From assembly GCA_016201065.1 (NCBI GenBank), contig JACQDL010000048.1:1-52439 (forward strand): a stretch of DNA of 52,439 nt. Direction: 5' to 3'. The notes beneath the pieces are model-generated. The model worked only from the letters and a program-made list of their open reading frames with translations. It ran no database searches and had not been told where the DNA came from. Made by a program: the position numbers and the translations under genes. This document shows, in pieces, positions 29,166 through 36,533 of the stretch. Origin of the DNA: Actinomycetota bacterium (GTDB lineage: Bacteria > Actinomycetota > Actinomycetes > Mycobacteriales > JACQDL01). Position 1 is the stretch's first letter. Each line of letters begins with the position of its first letter.

Positions 29166-29188
29166 TTAGAGAACGAATCGTTCCCTAA
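29166..29188. promoter_or_regulatory. TetR-type operator (23-bp inverted repeat)
   Basis: TTAGAGAACGA and TCGTTCCCTAA flank a central A. The arms are complementary at ten of eleven positions, with a perfect GAACGA-A-TCGTTC core. It lies 58 bases upstream of the dikinase start, where the promoter should be, and the length and AT-rich ends are typical of TetR operators. The tetR gene two genes downstream is the obvious candidate to bind it. Confidence 0.7.
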
Positions 29189-29266
29189 GGACGCTAGCAT
29201 TCGCCGATTGGATACGCAACGTTTACTACGGCCAGGTCCTAGACTCGCGAAGCCACCCGCGGGCGC

Positions 29267-29701
29267 CTATGTCACCTTGAGCGGGTTGCGCCACCGCAGT
29301 CCCGGGAACCGACCGAAGTCGGCGTCGGCGGAGCACAGCGTCGCGCCGTGCTCGATGGCGAGGGCGGCCAGGTGGGCGTCGGTCACCAGGTTGCCCGCGG
29401 TGCCCACGGCGTCAAGCAGGCCGCGCAGAAGGGCGAGGTGACGCTGGGTCGGCTCGATCGGCACGACGTGCCGCCGCCCGAACCACCCCTCGACGACATC
29501 CGCGGCCTGCACGGCGCCGAGCGGCCGAACGAAGATCCGCGGGTTCGTGGTCAGGCGCAGGAACGCCAGTGCGGTCACCCACGGCAGGCCGATCGGTTCC
29601 CTGCCCTTCAGGGCTGAGCGCCACCAGGTGGCAGCTGTCTCGTGGTGGGGCGACCCTGAGTCGACGGCATAGAGCAGGAGATTGACGTCGGGGACGATCA
29701 C
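29267..29701 (-). CDS. vapC: VapC-type PIN-domain toxin ribonuclease
   Basis: The 144-residue PIN protein begins MIVPDVNLLLYAVD (first acidic residue Asp5). It carries TALAFLRLTTNP in the middle with LPWVTALAF, and ends with the acidic pair region LVTDAHLAALAIEHGATLCSADADFGRF, supplying the further Asp residues of the Mg-dependent nuclease site. The ATG overlaps the stop of the upstream antitoxin gene by four bases. VapC toxins cut tRNA or rRNA. The pair looks complete and functional. Confidence 0.9.
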   Translation of the reverse strand: MIVPDVNLLLYAVDSGSPHHETAATWWRSALKGREPIGLPWVTALAFLRLTTNPRIFVRPLGAVQAADVVEGWFGRRHVVPIEPTQRHLALLRGLLDAVGTAGNLVTDAHLAALAIEHGATLCSADADFGRFPGLRWRNPLKVT

Positions 29702-29961
29702 TTGCGCAGTTCCAGCTTGCGCAGGGTCTCCTCGTCCTCCAGCTCCGTCGCCAGATGGCGGGCTCGGATCAGATCGATGCCGGGCCGCAGACCGAGGTCG
29801 AAGGTCGGGGTCGGCGCCGTCTCGCTCCGGTCAGCGGAGGTGGGCATCAGGCCCGCCCGCAGTGCCTCGTTGACGAGCTGCTTGAAGGGGCGCCCGGTCT
29901 CGCGGGCGAGCCGCCGCAGCTGGGCAGCCAGGTCGTCGTCCAAGGTCAGCGTCGTGCGCAC
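29698..29961 (-). CDS. vapB: VapB-type ribbon-helix-helix antitoxin
   Basis: The 87-residue protein starts with a ribbon-helix-helix (RTTLTLDDDLAAQLRRLA, FKQLVNEALRAGL) for operator binding. An acidic, flexible tail with FDLGLRPGIDLIRARHLATELEDEETL follows and should wrap the toxin. Start is GTG 29961. A TATGAT -10-like box ends six bases before it, which suggests a leaderless transcript. Its stop overlaps the vapC start (ATGA), as usual for these pairs. Confidence 0.88.
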   Translation of the reverse strand: MRTTLTLDDDLAAQLRRLARETGRPFKQLVNEALRAGLMPTSADRSETAPTPTFDLGLRPGIDLIRARHLATELEDEETLRKLELRK

Positions 29962-29967
29962 GAAGGC

Positions 29968-29973
29968 ATCATA
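29968..29973 (-). promoter_or_regulatory. -10 box of vapBC, leaderless start
   Basis: Read on the minus strand, TATGAT lies with six bases between it and the vapB GTG. Transcription starting about seven bases after the box would begin at the start codon itself. No clear -35 hexamer is visible. The repeated GATGC around the box may be part of the VapB operator. Confidence 0.5.
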
Positions 29974-30082
29974 GCATCACACTCTTCGACATCACGGTGT
30001 CGACCTTGCCTCGTCGCGCAGGCGGCGGGAGCAGCTGGACCGCTTCACCCGCCGAGAGTAGCCGAGCGGTCCGCGGTCGTCC

Positions 30083-30113
30083 TTGACCTTCACCCAACGT
30101 CAAGATCTACCGT
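30083..30113 (+). promoter_or_regulatory. MerR-type promoter with 19-bp spacer and operator
   Basis: TTGACC at 30083 (-35) and TACCGT at 30108 (-10) are separated by 19 bases, the stretched spacing that MerR activators correct. Inside the spacer, TTGAC and GTCAA form an inverted repeat (30083-30103). The element ends 33 bases before the MerR gene, so it should be autoregulated. Confidence 0.65.
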
Positions 30114-30146
30114 GGCAGGCAACCGGGGAACCTGAAGGGAGGGGTC

Positions 30147-30905
30147 ATGGACTGGTCCATCCAGGAGATCGCCCGCCTGGCCAAGACGACCAGTCGCACG
30201 CTTCGTCACTACGGCGAGCTCGGGTTGCTGGAGCCGAGTCGTATCGGCAGCAACGGCTACCGGTACTACGACCAGCGGGCGCTGCTGCGGCTCCAGCGCA
30301 TTCTCCTGCTGCGGGACCTCGGCCTTGGCCTTGCCGCCATCGGCGAGGTGCTCACCCACGAGACGGACGAGAGACAGGCCCTGCGCGACCATCTCGACCT
30401 GTTGCGGCAGGAGCGGACGATGTTGGTGAGGCAGATCAGGTCGGTCGAGGACACGCTTGCGGCACTGGAGAGAGGTGAACAGCTCATGGCAGAGGACATG
30501 TTCAAGGGATTCGACCACGCCCAGTACCGGGAGGAGGTCGAAGAACGTTGGGGCGAGGAGGCATACGCCCGGAGCGGGTCCTGGTGGCGCGGGATGTCCG
30601 GGCAGGAAAGATCAGCCTGGATGCGGTGCGCCAGGCAGCTCGGTGACGACTGGCTCGCCGCGGTGTCCCAGGGCATCGCCGCCGACAGTGCGGAAGCCCA
30701 GCGACTCGCCCAGCGCCAGTTCGACTGGCTGCGGAGCATCCCCGGCACGCCGGGGGGTGGCACGACAGGACCAACTAAAGACTACTTTGTCGGACTTGCC
30801 GAGATGTATGTGACCGACGAGCGCTTCGCGGCTAACTACGGCGGCCGGGCCGGCGCCGAGCTCGTGCGGGACGCGATGACGGTCTATGCGGACAACGTCC
30901 TCTAG
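30147..30905 (+). CDS. MerR-family regulator with TipAS drug-recognition domain (TipAL-like)
   Basis: The 252-residue protein has a MerR DNA-binding domain (SIQEIARLAKTTSRTLRHY, NGYRYYD, residues 4-45), a coiled-coil dimer helix (~75-110), and a C-terminal TipAS-type helical domain. That domain starts MFKGFDHAQYREEVEERWG and includes YVTDERFAANYGGRAGAELVRDAM. TipAS binds thiopeptides and other ligands, turning the protein into an activator. GGGAGG precedes the ATG. The promoter upstream has the stretched MerR architecture. A TipA-like sensor a few kilobases from a lanthipeptide synthetase is worth noting, although TipA homologues are common in actinomycetes. Confidence 0.9.
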   Translation: MDWSIQEIARLAKTTSRTLRHYGELGLLEPSRIGSNGYRYYDQRALLRLQRILLLRDLGLGLAAIGEVLTHETDERQALRDHLDLLRQERTMLVRQIRSVEDTLAALERGEQLMAEDMFKGFDHAQYREEVEERWGEEAYARSGSWWRGMSGQERSAWMRCARQLGDDWLAAVSQGIAADSAEAQRLAQRQFDWLRSIPGTPGGGTTGPTKDYFVGLAEMYVTDERFAANYGGRAGAELVRDAMTVYADNVL

Positions 30906-31003
30906 TCGCGACGCCTCACAGCGGTTGATGTGTCGGGGCGAGCGGAGCGGATTTCGGGTCGATCGGCCTTTTCCCGCCCGCCTCGGCGGCTCATCATGGA
31001 AAT

Positions 31004-31888
31004 GTGGCGCCGGCCCGCATTTCCCTGCTCACCGCCGTGGTCCTGGTCGGTGCGGTCGCGGGCTGCGGGTCGGGTCGGCCGCCGCAGGCGGGTCCGTCCG
31101 GTTCCGGTGCCACGTCCAGCTCGACCAGCCGGCCAACCTCTCCGCCGGTACCGACGACGACGTCGGTACCGGCGGGCACACCGACGACCCCAGCCCCACC
31201 CACTACCACCGTCCGGCCGCCGACGGCCACCGCCCCACCCACCCTGGACCCGGCTCTGAGCGGCCGGGACTGGACCCGGATCCCCACCAGCCAGCACGTG
31301 GTCGCGTTGACCTTTGACGCCGGCGCCAACGCCAACGGCGTCCCCTCGATCCTCGCCACGCTCCGGTCGACCGGCGTGCCTGCGACGTTCTTCCTCACCG
31401 GCCGGTTCGCCGAGTCCTTCCCGACCAGCTCCCGGTCGATCGCCACCGCCGGCCACCGGCTGGGCAACCACTCCGTCGATCACCCGGACTTCACCACCCT
31501 GTCCGACGCGCAGATCCGAACGCAGGTGCTGAACGCCGCCACCACCATCCGGACCATCGCCGGGCGCGACCCCAGCCCGCTGTTCCGGTTCCCGTTCGGC
31601 GCCACCAACACCCGGACCATCGCCGCGGTGAACGGGGTCGGGTACGTGCCGGTGCGGTGGACCGTGGACACCCTCGGCTGGAAGGGCAGCGCAGGTGGTC
31701 AGAGCACGGCGACGGTGCTGGCGCGGGTGCTCGCCGCACTGACCCCGGGTGAGATCGTGCTCATGCACGTCGGCGCCAACCCCGACGACGGATCGACGCT
31801 CGACGCGGACACGCTGCCGGCGATGATCACGGCGTTGCGTGACCGCGGTTACGGCTTCGTCACCCTCGACGCGCTCATCGCGCGCTGA
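31004..31888 (+). CDS. Lipoprotein polysaccharide deacetylase (NodB domain, CE4)
   Basis: The 294-residue protein has an N-terminal signal with a lipobox (VGAVAGC), then about 60 residues of Ser/Thr/Pro linker, then a NodB domain. Motif 1 is LTFDAGAN (first Asp kept; the second position of the usual D-D is Ala, as in a known subgroup), motif 2 is NHSVDH (zinc His-x3-His) and motif 3 is RFPFGATN. EIVLMHVG near the C-terminus gives the last catalytic His. It should remove acetyl groups from cell-wall or other N-acetylated polysaccharide outside the membrane. GTG 31004 is chosen as it gives a short signal peptide; the ribosome site is weak. Confidence 0.85.
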   Translation: MAPARISLLTAVVLVGAVAGCGSGRPPQAGPSGSGATSSSTSRPTSPPVPTTTSVPAGTPTTPAPPTTTVRPPTATAPPTLDPALSGRDWTRIPTSQHVVALTFDAGANANGVPSILATLRSTGVPATFFLTGRFAESFPTSSRSIATAGHRLGNHSVDHPDFTTLSDAQIRTQVLNAATTIRTIAGRDPSPLFRFPFGATNTRTIAAVNGVGYVPVRWTVDTLGWKGSAGGQSTATVLARVLAALTPGEIVLMHVGANPDDGSTLDADTLPAMITALRDRGYGFVTLDALIAR

Positions 31889-31904
31889 CCGCGCCGGGCA
31901 GCCG

Positions 31905-32603
31905 CTACTCGCCGGTCATCGCGACGAACCTGCCGTGCCAGGTGTGGTACCAGATCGCGCCGGTGCCGGCGTTGACCGACATCATCCCGACGATCTTTCC
32001 GTCCTGCAGGGTGTGCATCGTGTAGTAGCCGGGAAACGCCTCAGGCTCGCCGGCGGTCATGCCGGGCCGCTGGCGGTCCAGCCACTGCCGGGCGAGCCGG
32101 GTGGCGTCAGCCGCGGACACCTGGCCGGAGCCGGCGAACGCAGCCGCGTGCATGCCGTAGCGGGTGTTCCACATCATCGCCGGGCCGTACTCGATACCGG
32201 CAGCGCCGCTGTTGGAACTGATCAGAACCTCGGTGGCACCCCGACCGTCGCTGGTCAGCAGCTCGGCGTAGAAGCCGTTGCTGAACTGCATCACCTCGCC
32301 TGCCCGCAACCCCATCCGGTCGCCGAACGCCTGGGCTCGTTGACGGGCCGCAGCCATCGTCGTCACCGGCTGACCGTCGCCGGCCAGCCCGTACCCGCCA
32401 CCCATCATCCCCGGACCGCGCCCGCCGCCCATCATCGGCCCGCCACCGTAGGACCAGGTGCCGGGCCCGGTCACGCCGTTGCCCGACAGCACGGCCGGTT
32501 CCCTGGCGACGCCCGCGGCGACCGCGGCGACGCTGCCGACCAGGGCCACCACCGCAGCGGCGAGGGCCGCGATCAGCCACTGCCTGCGGGTGCCGCCGGT
32601 CAC
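31905..32603 (-). CDS. Exported Met/Gly-rich protein of unknown function
   Basis: The 232-residue protein has one N-terminal membrane segment (LIAALAAAVVALVGSVAAV) and then a Gly/Met-rich stretch (GGGPMMGGGRGPGMMGGGYG, ~60-79). An alpha/beta region follows with VMQFSNGFYAEL, GPAMMWNTRYGM and, at the end, GYYTMHTLQDGKIVGMMSV and IWYHTWHGRF, giving a PepSY-like repeated strand-helix impression. The paired Met and His residues might bind metal, for instance copper, but nothing proves it. Its GTG overlaps the stop of the SHOCT gene (GTGA), so the two proteins are co-translated. No family name is assigned with confidence. Confidence 0.7.
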   Translation of the reverse strand: MTGGTRRQWLIAALAAAVVALVGSVAAVAAGVAREPAVLSGNGVTGPGTWSYGGGPMMGGGRGPGMMGGGYGLAGDGQPVTTMAAARQRAQAFGDRMGLRAGEVMQFSNGFYAELLTSDGRGATEVLISSNSGAAGIEYGPAMMWNTRYGMHAAAFAGSGQVSAADATRLARQWLDRQRPGMTAGEPEAFPGYYTMHTLQDGKIVGMMSVNAGTGAIWYHTWHGRFVAMTGE

Positions 32604-32851
32604 CGCTCGCCCCGGGCGGATGTCAGCGTGGCACGCTGCGCCTGGTAGGTCTCCACGTCGATCTCGCCACGGGCGAACCGTCGGCTCAGGATCTCCTCCG
32701 GCGTCTCCCGCCCGGCCGGTGTGCCACGCCCGCCGGACGGCAGCAGCCGGACCACCAGGTAGAGGATCAGCCCGAGCAGCGCCACCCAGAACACGCCCAT
32801 GAACAGCCACGATCCGGCACTCATCCCACCGGCGTACCAACCGCCCATCAT
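32600..32851 (-). CDS. Small SHOCT-domain membrane protein
   Basis: The 83-residue protein starts MMGGWYAGGMSAGSW, crosses the membrane once (LFMGVFWVALLGLILYLVVRLL, ~17-38) and ends in a SHOCT domain (TPEEILSRRFARGEIDVETY). SHOCT modules are short C-terminal oligomerisation segments found on many bacterial membrane proteins. It is coupled to the Met/Gly-rich exported protein by a four-base overlap, and both have Met-Gly runs, so they probably act together at the membrane. Confidence 0.85.
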   Translation of the reverse strand: MMGGWYAGGMSAGSWLFMGVFWVALLGLILYLVVRLLPSGGRGTPAGRETPEEILSRRFARGEIDVETYQAQRATLTSARGER

Positions 32852-33061
32852 CGCAAACTCCCCCTTCGGCTCCGAGCCGCCCGCCGCACCGTGGATCGGA
32901 TCGCAGCGCCACCTCGGTCACTGACCCGAGCGTGACCCGCCCGTTCGAATTTCCCAGGGGCGAACGACGAAGATTCCGCGAAGATCCATGCACCGACGAG
33001 GCCCCTGCCGCGCGGCCCGCCGGTATGGTGGCTCGACCGGACGGGTCGTGGAGGGGCGGGC

Positions 33062-33685
33062 ATGGGCAAGGCGGCACGGAGCGCGGAGCGCAGGGCACGG
33101 TTGGCAGCGACCGGTGCCGAGCAGCACCGTCAGGAGCGCAGGCGCACGCTGGCCTGGGTCGGCGGCACCGCAGCGGTCCTGCTGCTCGTGGCCGGGGCGA
33201 CGACGTGGACGGTGGTCAGCAACCGCTCGACGGGTACGTCGAACGCGCAGCCGGGCCTGACCACCTACACCAAGCTGTCCCGCGACCACGTCGGGGGGAA
33301 GGTGACCTACGCCCAGACGCCGCCCGCGGGCGGGGCGCACGCCGAGATCTGGCAGAACTGCGGCATCTACAGCACGCCGGTGTCCAACGAGACGGCCGTG
33401 CATTCCCTCGAACACGGCGCGATCTGGATCACCTACCGGCCCGACCTGCCCAGCGCCGAGGTGAAGGCCCTGCAGGCCGCCGTGCGTGGCCAGCCGTACG
33501 GGCTGCTCAGCCCCTATCCCGGGCTGCCCAGCCCGGTCGTGGCCACGGTCTGGGAGCTCCAGCTGAAGCTCCGCTCGGCCACCGACCCGGCGTTGGCGTC
33601 GTTCATCGCCAAGTACGCCGACGGCCGCCACGCGCCGGAACCGGGCGGCGAGTGCACCGGCGGCACGGGCAAGCCACAACCCTGA
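33062..33685 (+). CDS. DUF3105 membrane-anchored protein
   Basis: The 207-residue protein has a basic N-terminus, one membrane anchor (AWVGGTAAVLLLVAGATTWTV, ~31-51) and an external DUF3105-like domain. In that domain HAEIWQNCGIYSTPV and AVHSLEHGAIWITYRPDLP are conserved-looking, with a single Cys and His/Glu residues that could form a site. A C-terminal ECTGG adds a second cysteine. Function is unknown. The ATG start has GGAGGGGCGGGC upstream. The MFS exporter gene begins about 70 bases after its stop, on the same strand. Confidence 0.8.
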   Translation: MGKAARSAERRARLAATGAEQHRQERRRTLAWVGGTAAVLLLVAGATTWTVVSNRSTGTSNAQPGLTTYTKLSRDHVGGKVTYAQTPPAGGAHAEIWQNCGIYSTPVSNETAVHSLEHGAIWITYRPDLPSAEVKALQAAVRGQPYGLLSPYPGLPSPVVATVWELQLKLRSATDPALASFIAKYADGRHAPEPGGECTGGTGKPQP

Positions 33686-33755
33686 TCCGCGCCCCGGCAG
33701 CCGGCGTGCACGCCGTACCGGAGTGAAAGGTCGTCTGGCCGGGCGACGGCTGCTC

Positions 33756-35042
33756 ATGGACCTTCGGCCGCTGCGGGAGTCACCAGCCTTCCGGCGGTTG
33801 TGGGCAGGGTCGAGCCTGTCCGCGATCGGCAGTCAGATGACGAGTTTCGCGGTTGTGGTGCAGGTCTACACCCTCACCCACTCGTCGCTCGCGGTCGGGG
33901 CGATCGGCCTGGCCATCGCGGTCCCGCTGGTCGGGTTCGGGCTGGTCGGCGGGGCCGTCGCGGACGCCGTCGACCGCCGCACGCTGGTGCTGCTGAGCAG
34001 CGCGAGCCAGGCCGGTGTGTCGGTCGCCTTCGCGGTGCAGGCGTTCGCCGGGCTCCGCCAGCTGTGGCTGCTGTACTGCCTGATCGTGGCCCAGTCGCTG
34101 CTCAGCGCGGTGAGTGGGCCGGCGCGGCGTACCTTCCTGCCGCGACTGCTCCGCGCCGACCGGGTCCCCGCGGCCGCCGCGCTCACCATGTTCACCTTCC
34201 ACCTCAGCGTGACCGTCGGACCCGCGCTCGCCGGTGTCATCGTCACTGCCTGGGGGGTGAGGGCGTGCTACCTCATCGACGTCGTCACCTTCGCCGCCGC
34301 CCTGTACGGGGTCGCCCGCCTGCCGGCGATGTCACCCGAGGACGGTCCCGTGCGGCCCGGAGTGCGGGCCATCGGTGCGGCATTGCGGTTCATCCGCGGC
34401 GACCGGGTCATCGCGGGCGCGTTGCTCTCCGACCTGAGCGCCACGCTGCTCGGGATGCCGATGGCGCTGTTTCCCGCGATCAACGCCGCGCATTTCGGTG
34501 GCGGCGCGCACACGCTCGGCCTGCTCACCGCAGCGCCGGCGGTCGGGGGGATCGTGGGGACGGTGCTGTCCGGTCCGGTCGGAACCGTGTCCCGGCAGGG
34601 ACGCGCCATCCTGGTCGCGGGTGCGGTCTGGGGTGCCAGCCTCGCCGGATTCGGTCTGGCCCGCAGCCTGTGGCTGGCTCTCGTCCTGCTCGCCGTCGCG
34701 GGCGCCGTCGACGTCCTCAGCGTGGTGTTCCGCACCACCGTCGTCCAGGTCACCACGCCCGACCGGTACCGCGGCCGGGTCGCCGCCGCCGAGCTGATTG
34801 TCGGCATGGGCTTCCCGCAGCTGGGGAACTTCCGGGCCGGTGTCGTCGGCGCGCTGACGTCGCCCACGATCAGCGCGGTCAGCGGAGGGCTGACCGCGAT
34901 CCTCGGCGTCGTCCTGATCGGGCTCACCATGCCCGCCTTCGCCCGCTACCAGTCACCACCGGGGGTGGACGGGCCGCCGGGGGGCCGGCCCGGTGCGGGG
35001 TGCGGGTGCAGCGACCATGGTCAGAACCCGGGCTGTGGTTGA
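33756..35042 (+). CDS. MFS transporter, EntS-like exporter
   Basis: The 428-residue protein shows a twelve-helix major facilitator pattern starting LRESPAFRRLWAGSSLSAIGSQMTSFAVVV, with the loop 2-3 signature VADAVDRRTLV and the second-half FGLARSLWLALVLLAVAGAVDVLS. It resembles siderophore and drug exporters of the EntS group. The tail (GCGCSDHGQNPGCG) has four Cys and is unusual. GTG at 33723 would add eleven residues but sits only two bases from a GGAG, so ATG 33756 is preferred with moderate certainty. Confidence 0.82.
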   Translation: MDLRPLRESPAFRRLWAGSSLSAIGSQMTSFAVVVQVYTLTHSSLAVGAIGLAIAVPLVGFGLVGGAVADAVDRRTLVLLSSASQAGVSVAFAVQAFAGLRQLWLLYCLIVAQSLLSAVSGPARRTFLPRLLRADRVPAAAALTMFTFHLSVTVGPALAGVIVTAWGVRACYLIDVVTFAAALYGVARLPAMSPEDGPVRPGVRAIGAALRFIRGDRVIAGALLSDLSATLLGMPMALFPAINAAHFGGGAHTLGLLTAAPAVGGIVGTVLSGPVGTVSRQGRAILVAGAVWGASLAGFGLARSLWLALVLLAVAGAVDVLSVVFRTTVVQVTTPDRYRGRVAAAELIVGMGFPQLGNFRAGVVGALTSPTISAVSGGLTAILGVVLIGLTMPAFARYQSPPGVDGPPGGRPGAGCGCSDHGQNPGCG

Positions 35043-35046
35043 CTGA

Positions 35047-35460
35047 CCCGGTGCCCGTGGACAACGAGATCCGGAGGCGCTCGACGAGGCGCTGTGCTAC
35101 GGCTGGATCGATGGGCAGAAGCGCTCCGCTGACGACGGCTTCTGGCTCCAGCGGTTCACCCCGCGCCGCGCCCGGAGCAGTTGGTCGAAGATCAACCGGG
35201 AGAAGGTCGAGGCGTTGATCGCCGCGGTGCCAACGGCGGCGGCGTTCTTCGAGACCCTGGACCGCCTGAACCGCTATGCCCTCCTGTACCGGGTGCAGGA
35301 CGCCAAACACCCGGAAACCCGTCAGCGGCGCATCGCCCAGTTCGTCACCATGCTCGCTGAGCAGCGCACACTGTATCCGGAGGGCCGACAACGTGCCGAG
35401 CTACGCCGTGCTGCTCAAGGGAGTCAACGTCGGAGGCAAGAAGAAGGTCTCCATGACTGA
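35047..35460 (+). pseudogene. Decayed YdeI/OmpD-associated family gene
   Basis: The open frame after the stop at 35044-35046 has no start codon before recognisable family sequence. It reads EALDEALCYGWIDGQKR, then FWLQRFTPRRARSSWSKINREKVEALI, then jumps to AAAFFETLDRLNRYALLYRVQ and ETRQRRIAQFVTML. Intact YdeI-type proteins (~190 residues) have about 30 residues before the first block and about 40 between the second and third blocks. Both are gone, the inner part by an in-frame deletion. The 3' end runs into the next gene by about 70 bases. I regard it as a non-functional relic. Confidence 0.75.
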
Positions 35461-35932
35461 CCTCCGCGAGCTGCTCGCCAACCTCGGTTTCACGAACGTG
35501 AAGACGCTCCTGCAGAGCGGGAACGCGGTGGTGACCACCACCGAGACCGACCAGCGCGACGTCGTGCGGCAGATCGAACGGGGCATCACCGACCGGCTCG
35601 GGATGGACGTGCGATGCCTGACCAGGTCCGGTCCAGAGCTGCGGGCGGTGATCGCCGCCAACCCGCTGCGGGAGATCGCCACGAATGGTTCGCGGATGAT
35701 GGCGCTGTTCCTGTCCGCGGCTCCCGACCCGGCGGCGCTCGCCGCCAACGATCCGACCACGCTCGCCCCCGACACGATCAGGGTCGGTGACCGTGTCGTG
35801 TACCACTGGTGCCCGGACGGCGTGTTGGAAGCGCCCAACGTCAGTGCCTTCCTCGAAAAGCACCTCGCGTTGGTGGTGACCGGCCGGAACTGGAACACCG
35901 TCGAGAAGCTCAGCGCCGCGCTTCAGACGTAG
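35393..35932 (+). CDS. DUF1697-domain protein
   Basis: The 179-residue protein has the DUF1697 pattern: YAVLLKGVNVGGKKKVSM at the start, LRELLANLGFTNVKTLLQSGNAV (~24-46), and the C-terminal APNVSAFLEKHLALVVTGRNWNTVEKL. Members are widespread and uncharacterised. GTG 35393 is preceded by GGAGG at nine bases and lies inside the decayed YdeI frame. Its end overlaps the convergent V-ATPase subunit D gene by 23 bases. Confidence 0.87.
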   Translation: MPSYAVLLKGVNVGGKKKVSMTDLRELLANLGFTNVKTLLQSGNAVVTTTETDQRDVVRQIERGITDRLGMDVRCLTRSGPELRAVIAANPLREIATNGSRMMALFLSAAPDPAALAANDPTTLAPDTIRVGDRVVYHWCPDGVLEAPNVSAFLEKHLALVVTGRNWNTVEKLSAALQT

Positions 35933-36533
35933 TGCCGCGGGATGCCCAGCGCAGCCGGATCGCTTCGGCCCGGTCGAACTCCTCCAGCCGCTGGGTGAAG
36001 TCCCGCAGTGCCTCCTCCAGTCTCGGCGTCCACCGGTCGGTGATCGCCCGAAGCCGCCGGGTCGTCTCGGTCAGCTCCGACTCGACGGCACGCACCGCCG
36101 CGTCCGCGGCCGCGTGGGTGACGGCGGCGCTCACCGCGTGTCGGCATGCCACGCTCGCCTCGACCAGCGCCGAGCTGCCGGAGGGTCGGTCGGCGACCGG
36201 CGGGTGCCCAACACGTGTCTCCGCCGGGAGACGCACGCCCATCACGTCCGTCCACGACACGGTCACCTCGGCCAGCCGCGGTGGTGTGCCCAGCCGCAGC
36301 TCCCTTTCGCCACCCAGCACCACGGCACGGACCAGCCAGGTGTCGGCCACCTGATACGCCTGGGTCCATTCCACGGCCGCCCGTTCCGCGATCAAGCCCA
36401 GCCGGTCCCGTTCGGCGCGCAGGATCCGCACCTTGCGGTCCAGCAGCTCTGTGCCACGCCGCGCCGTCCGCAACCGCCGTTCCAGCCACAGCCGGCCGGC
36501 CCGTCCCGGCGGGACCCGCAACGGCCTAGGCAT
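35910..36533 (-). CDS. ntpD: V/A-type ATPase subunit D (central stalk)
   Basis: The 207-residue protein is the long antiparallel helical rotor shaft. Its start, PPGRAGRLWLERRLRTARRGTELLDRKVRIL, matches the P-x-x-x-x-x-L-x-x-L-x-x-x-G-x-x-L-L-x-x-K pattern of subunit D, and the C-terminal helix RLRAITDRWTPRLEEALRDF pairs with it. It is last in the nine-gene ATPase operon; ATG 36533 overlaps the end of subunit B by eight bases. Confidence 0.88.
   Translation of the reverse strand: MPRPLRVPPGRAGRLWLERRLRTARRGTELLDRKVRILRAERDRLGLIAERAAVEWTQAYQVADTWLVRAVVLGGERELRLGTPPRLAEVTVSWTDVMGVRLPAETRVGHPPVADRPSGSSALVEASVACRHAVSAAVTHAAADAAVRAVESELTETTRRLRAITDRWTPRLEEALRDFTQRLEEFDRAEAIRLRWASRGTTSEARR

Noticed and set aside
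35215-35460. Intact small gene of 81 codons
   Set aside because: It is the surviving 3' part of a YdeI-family frame that continues upstream past the apparent start and lacks conserved parts.
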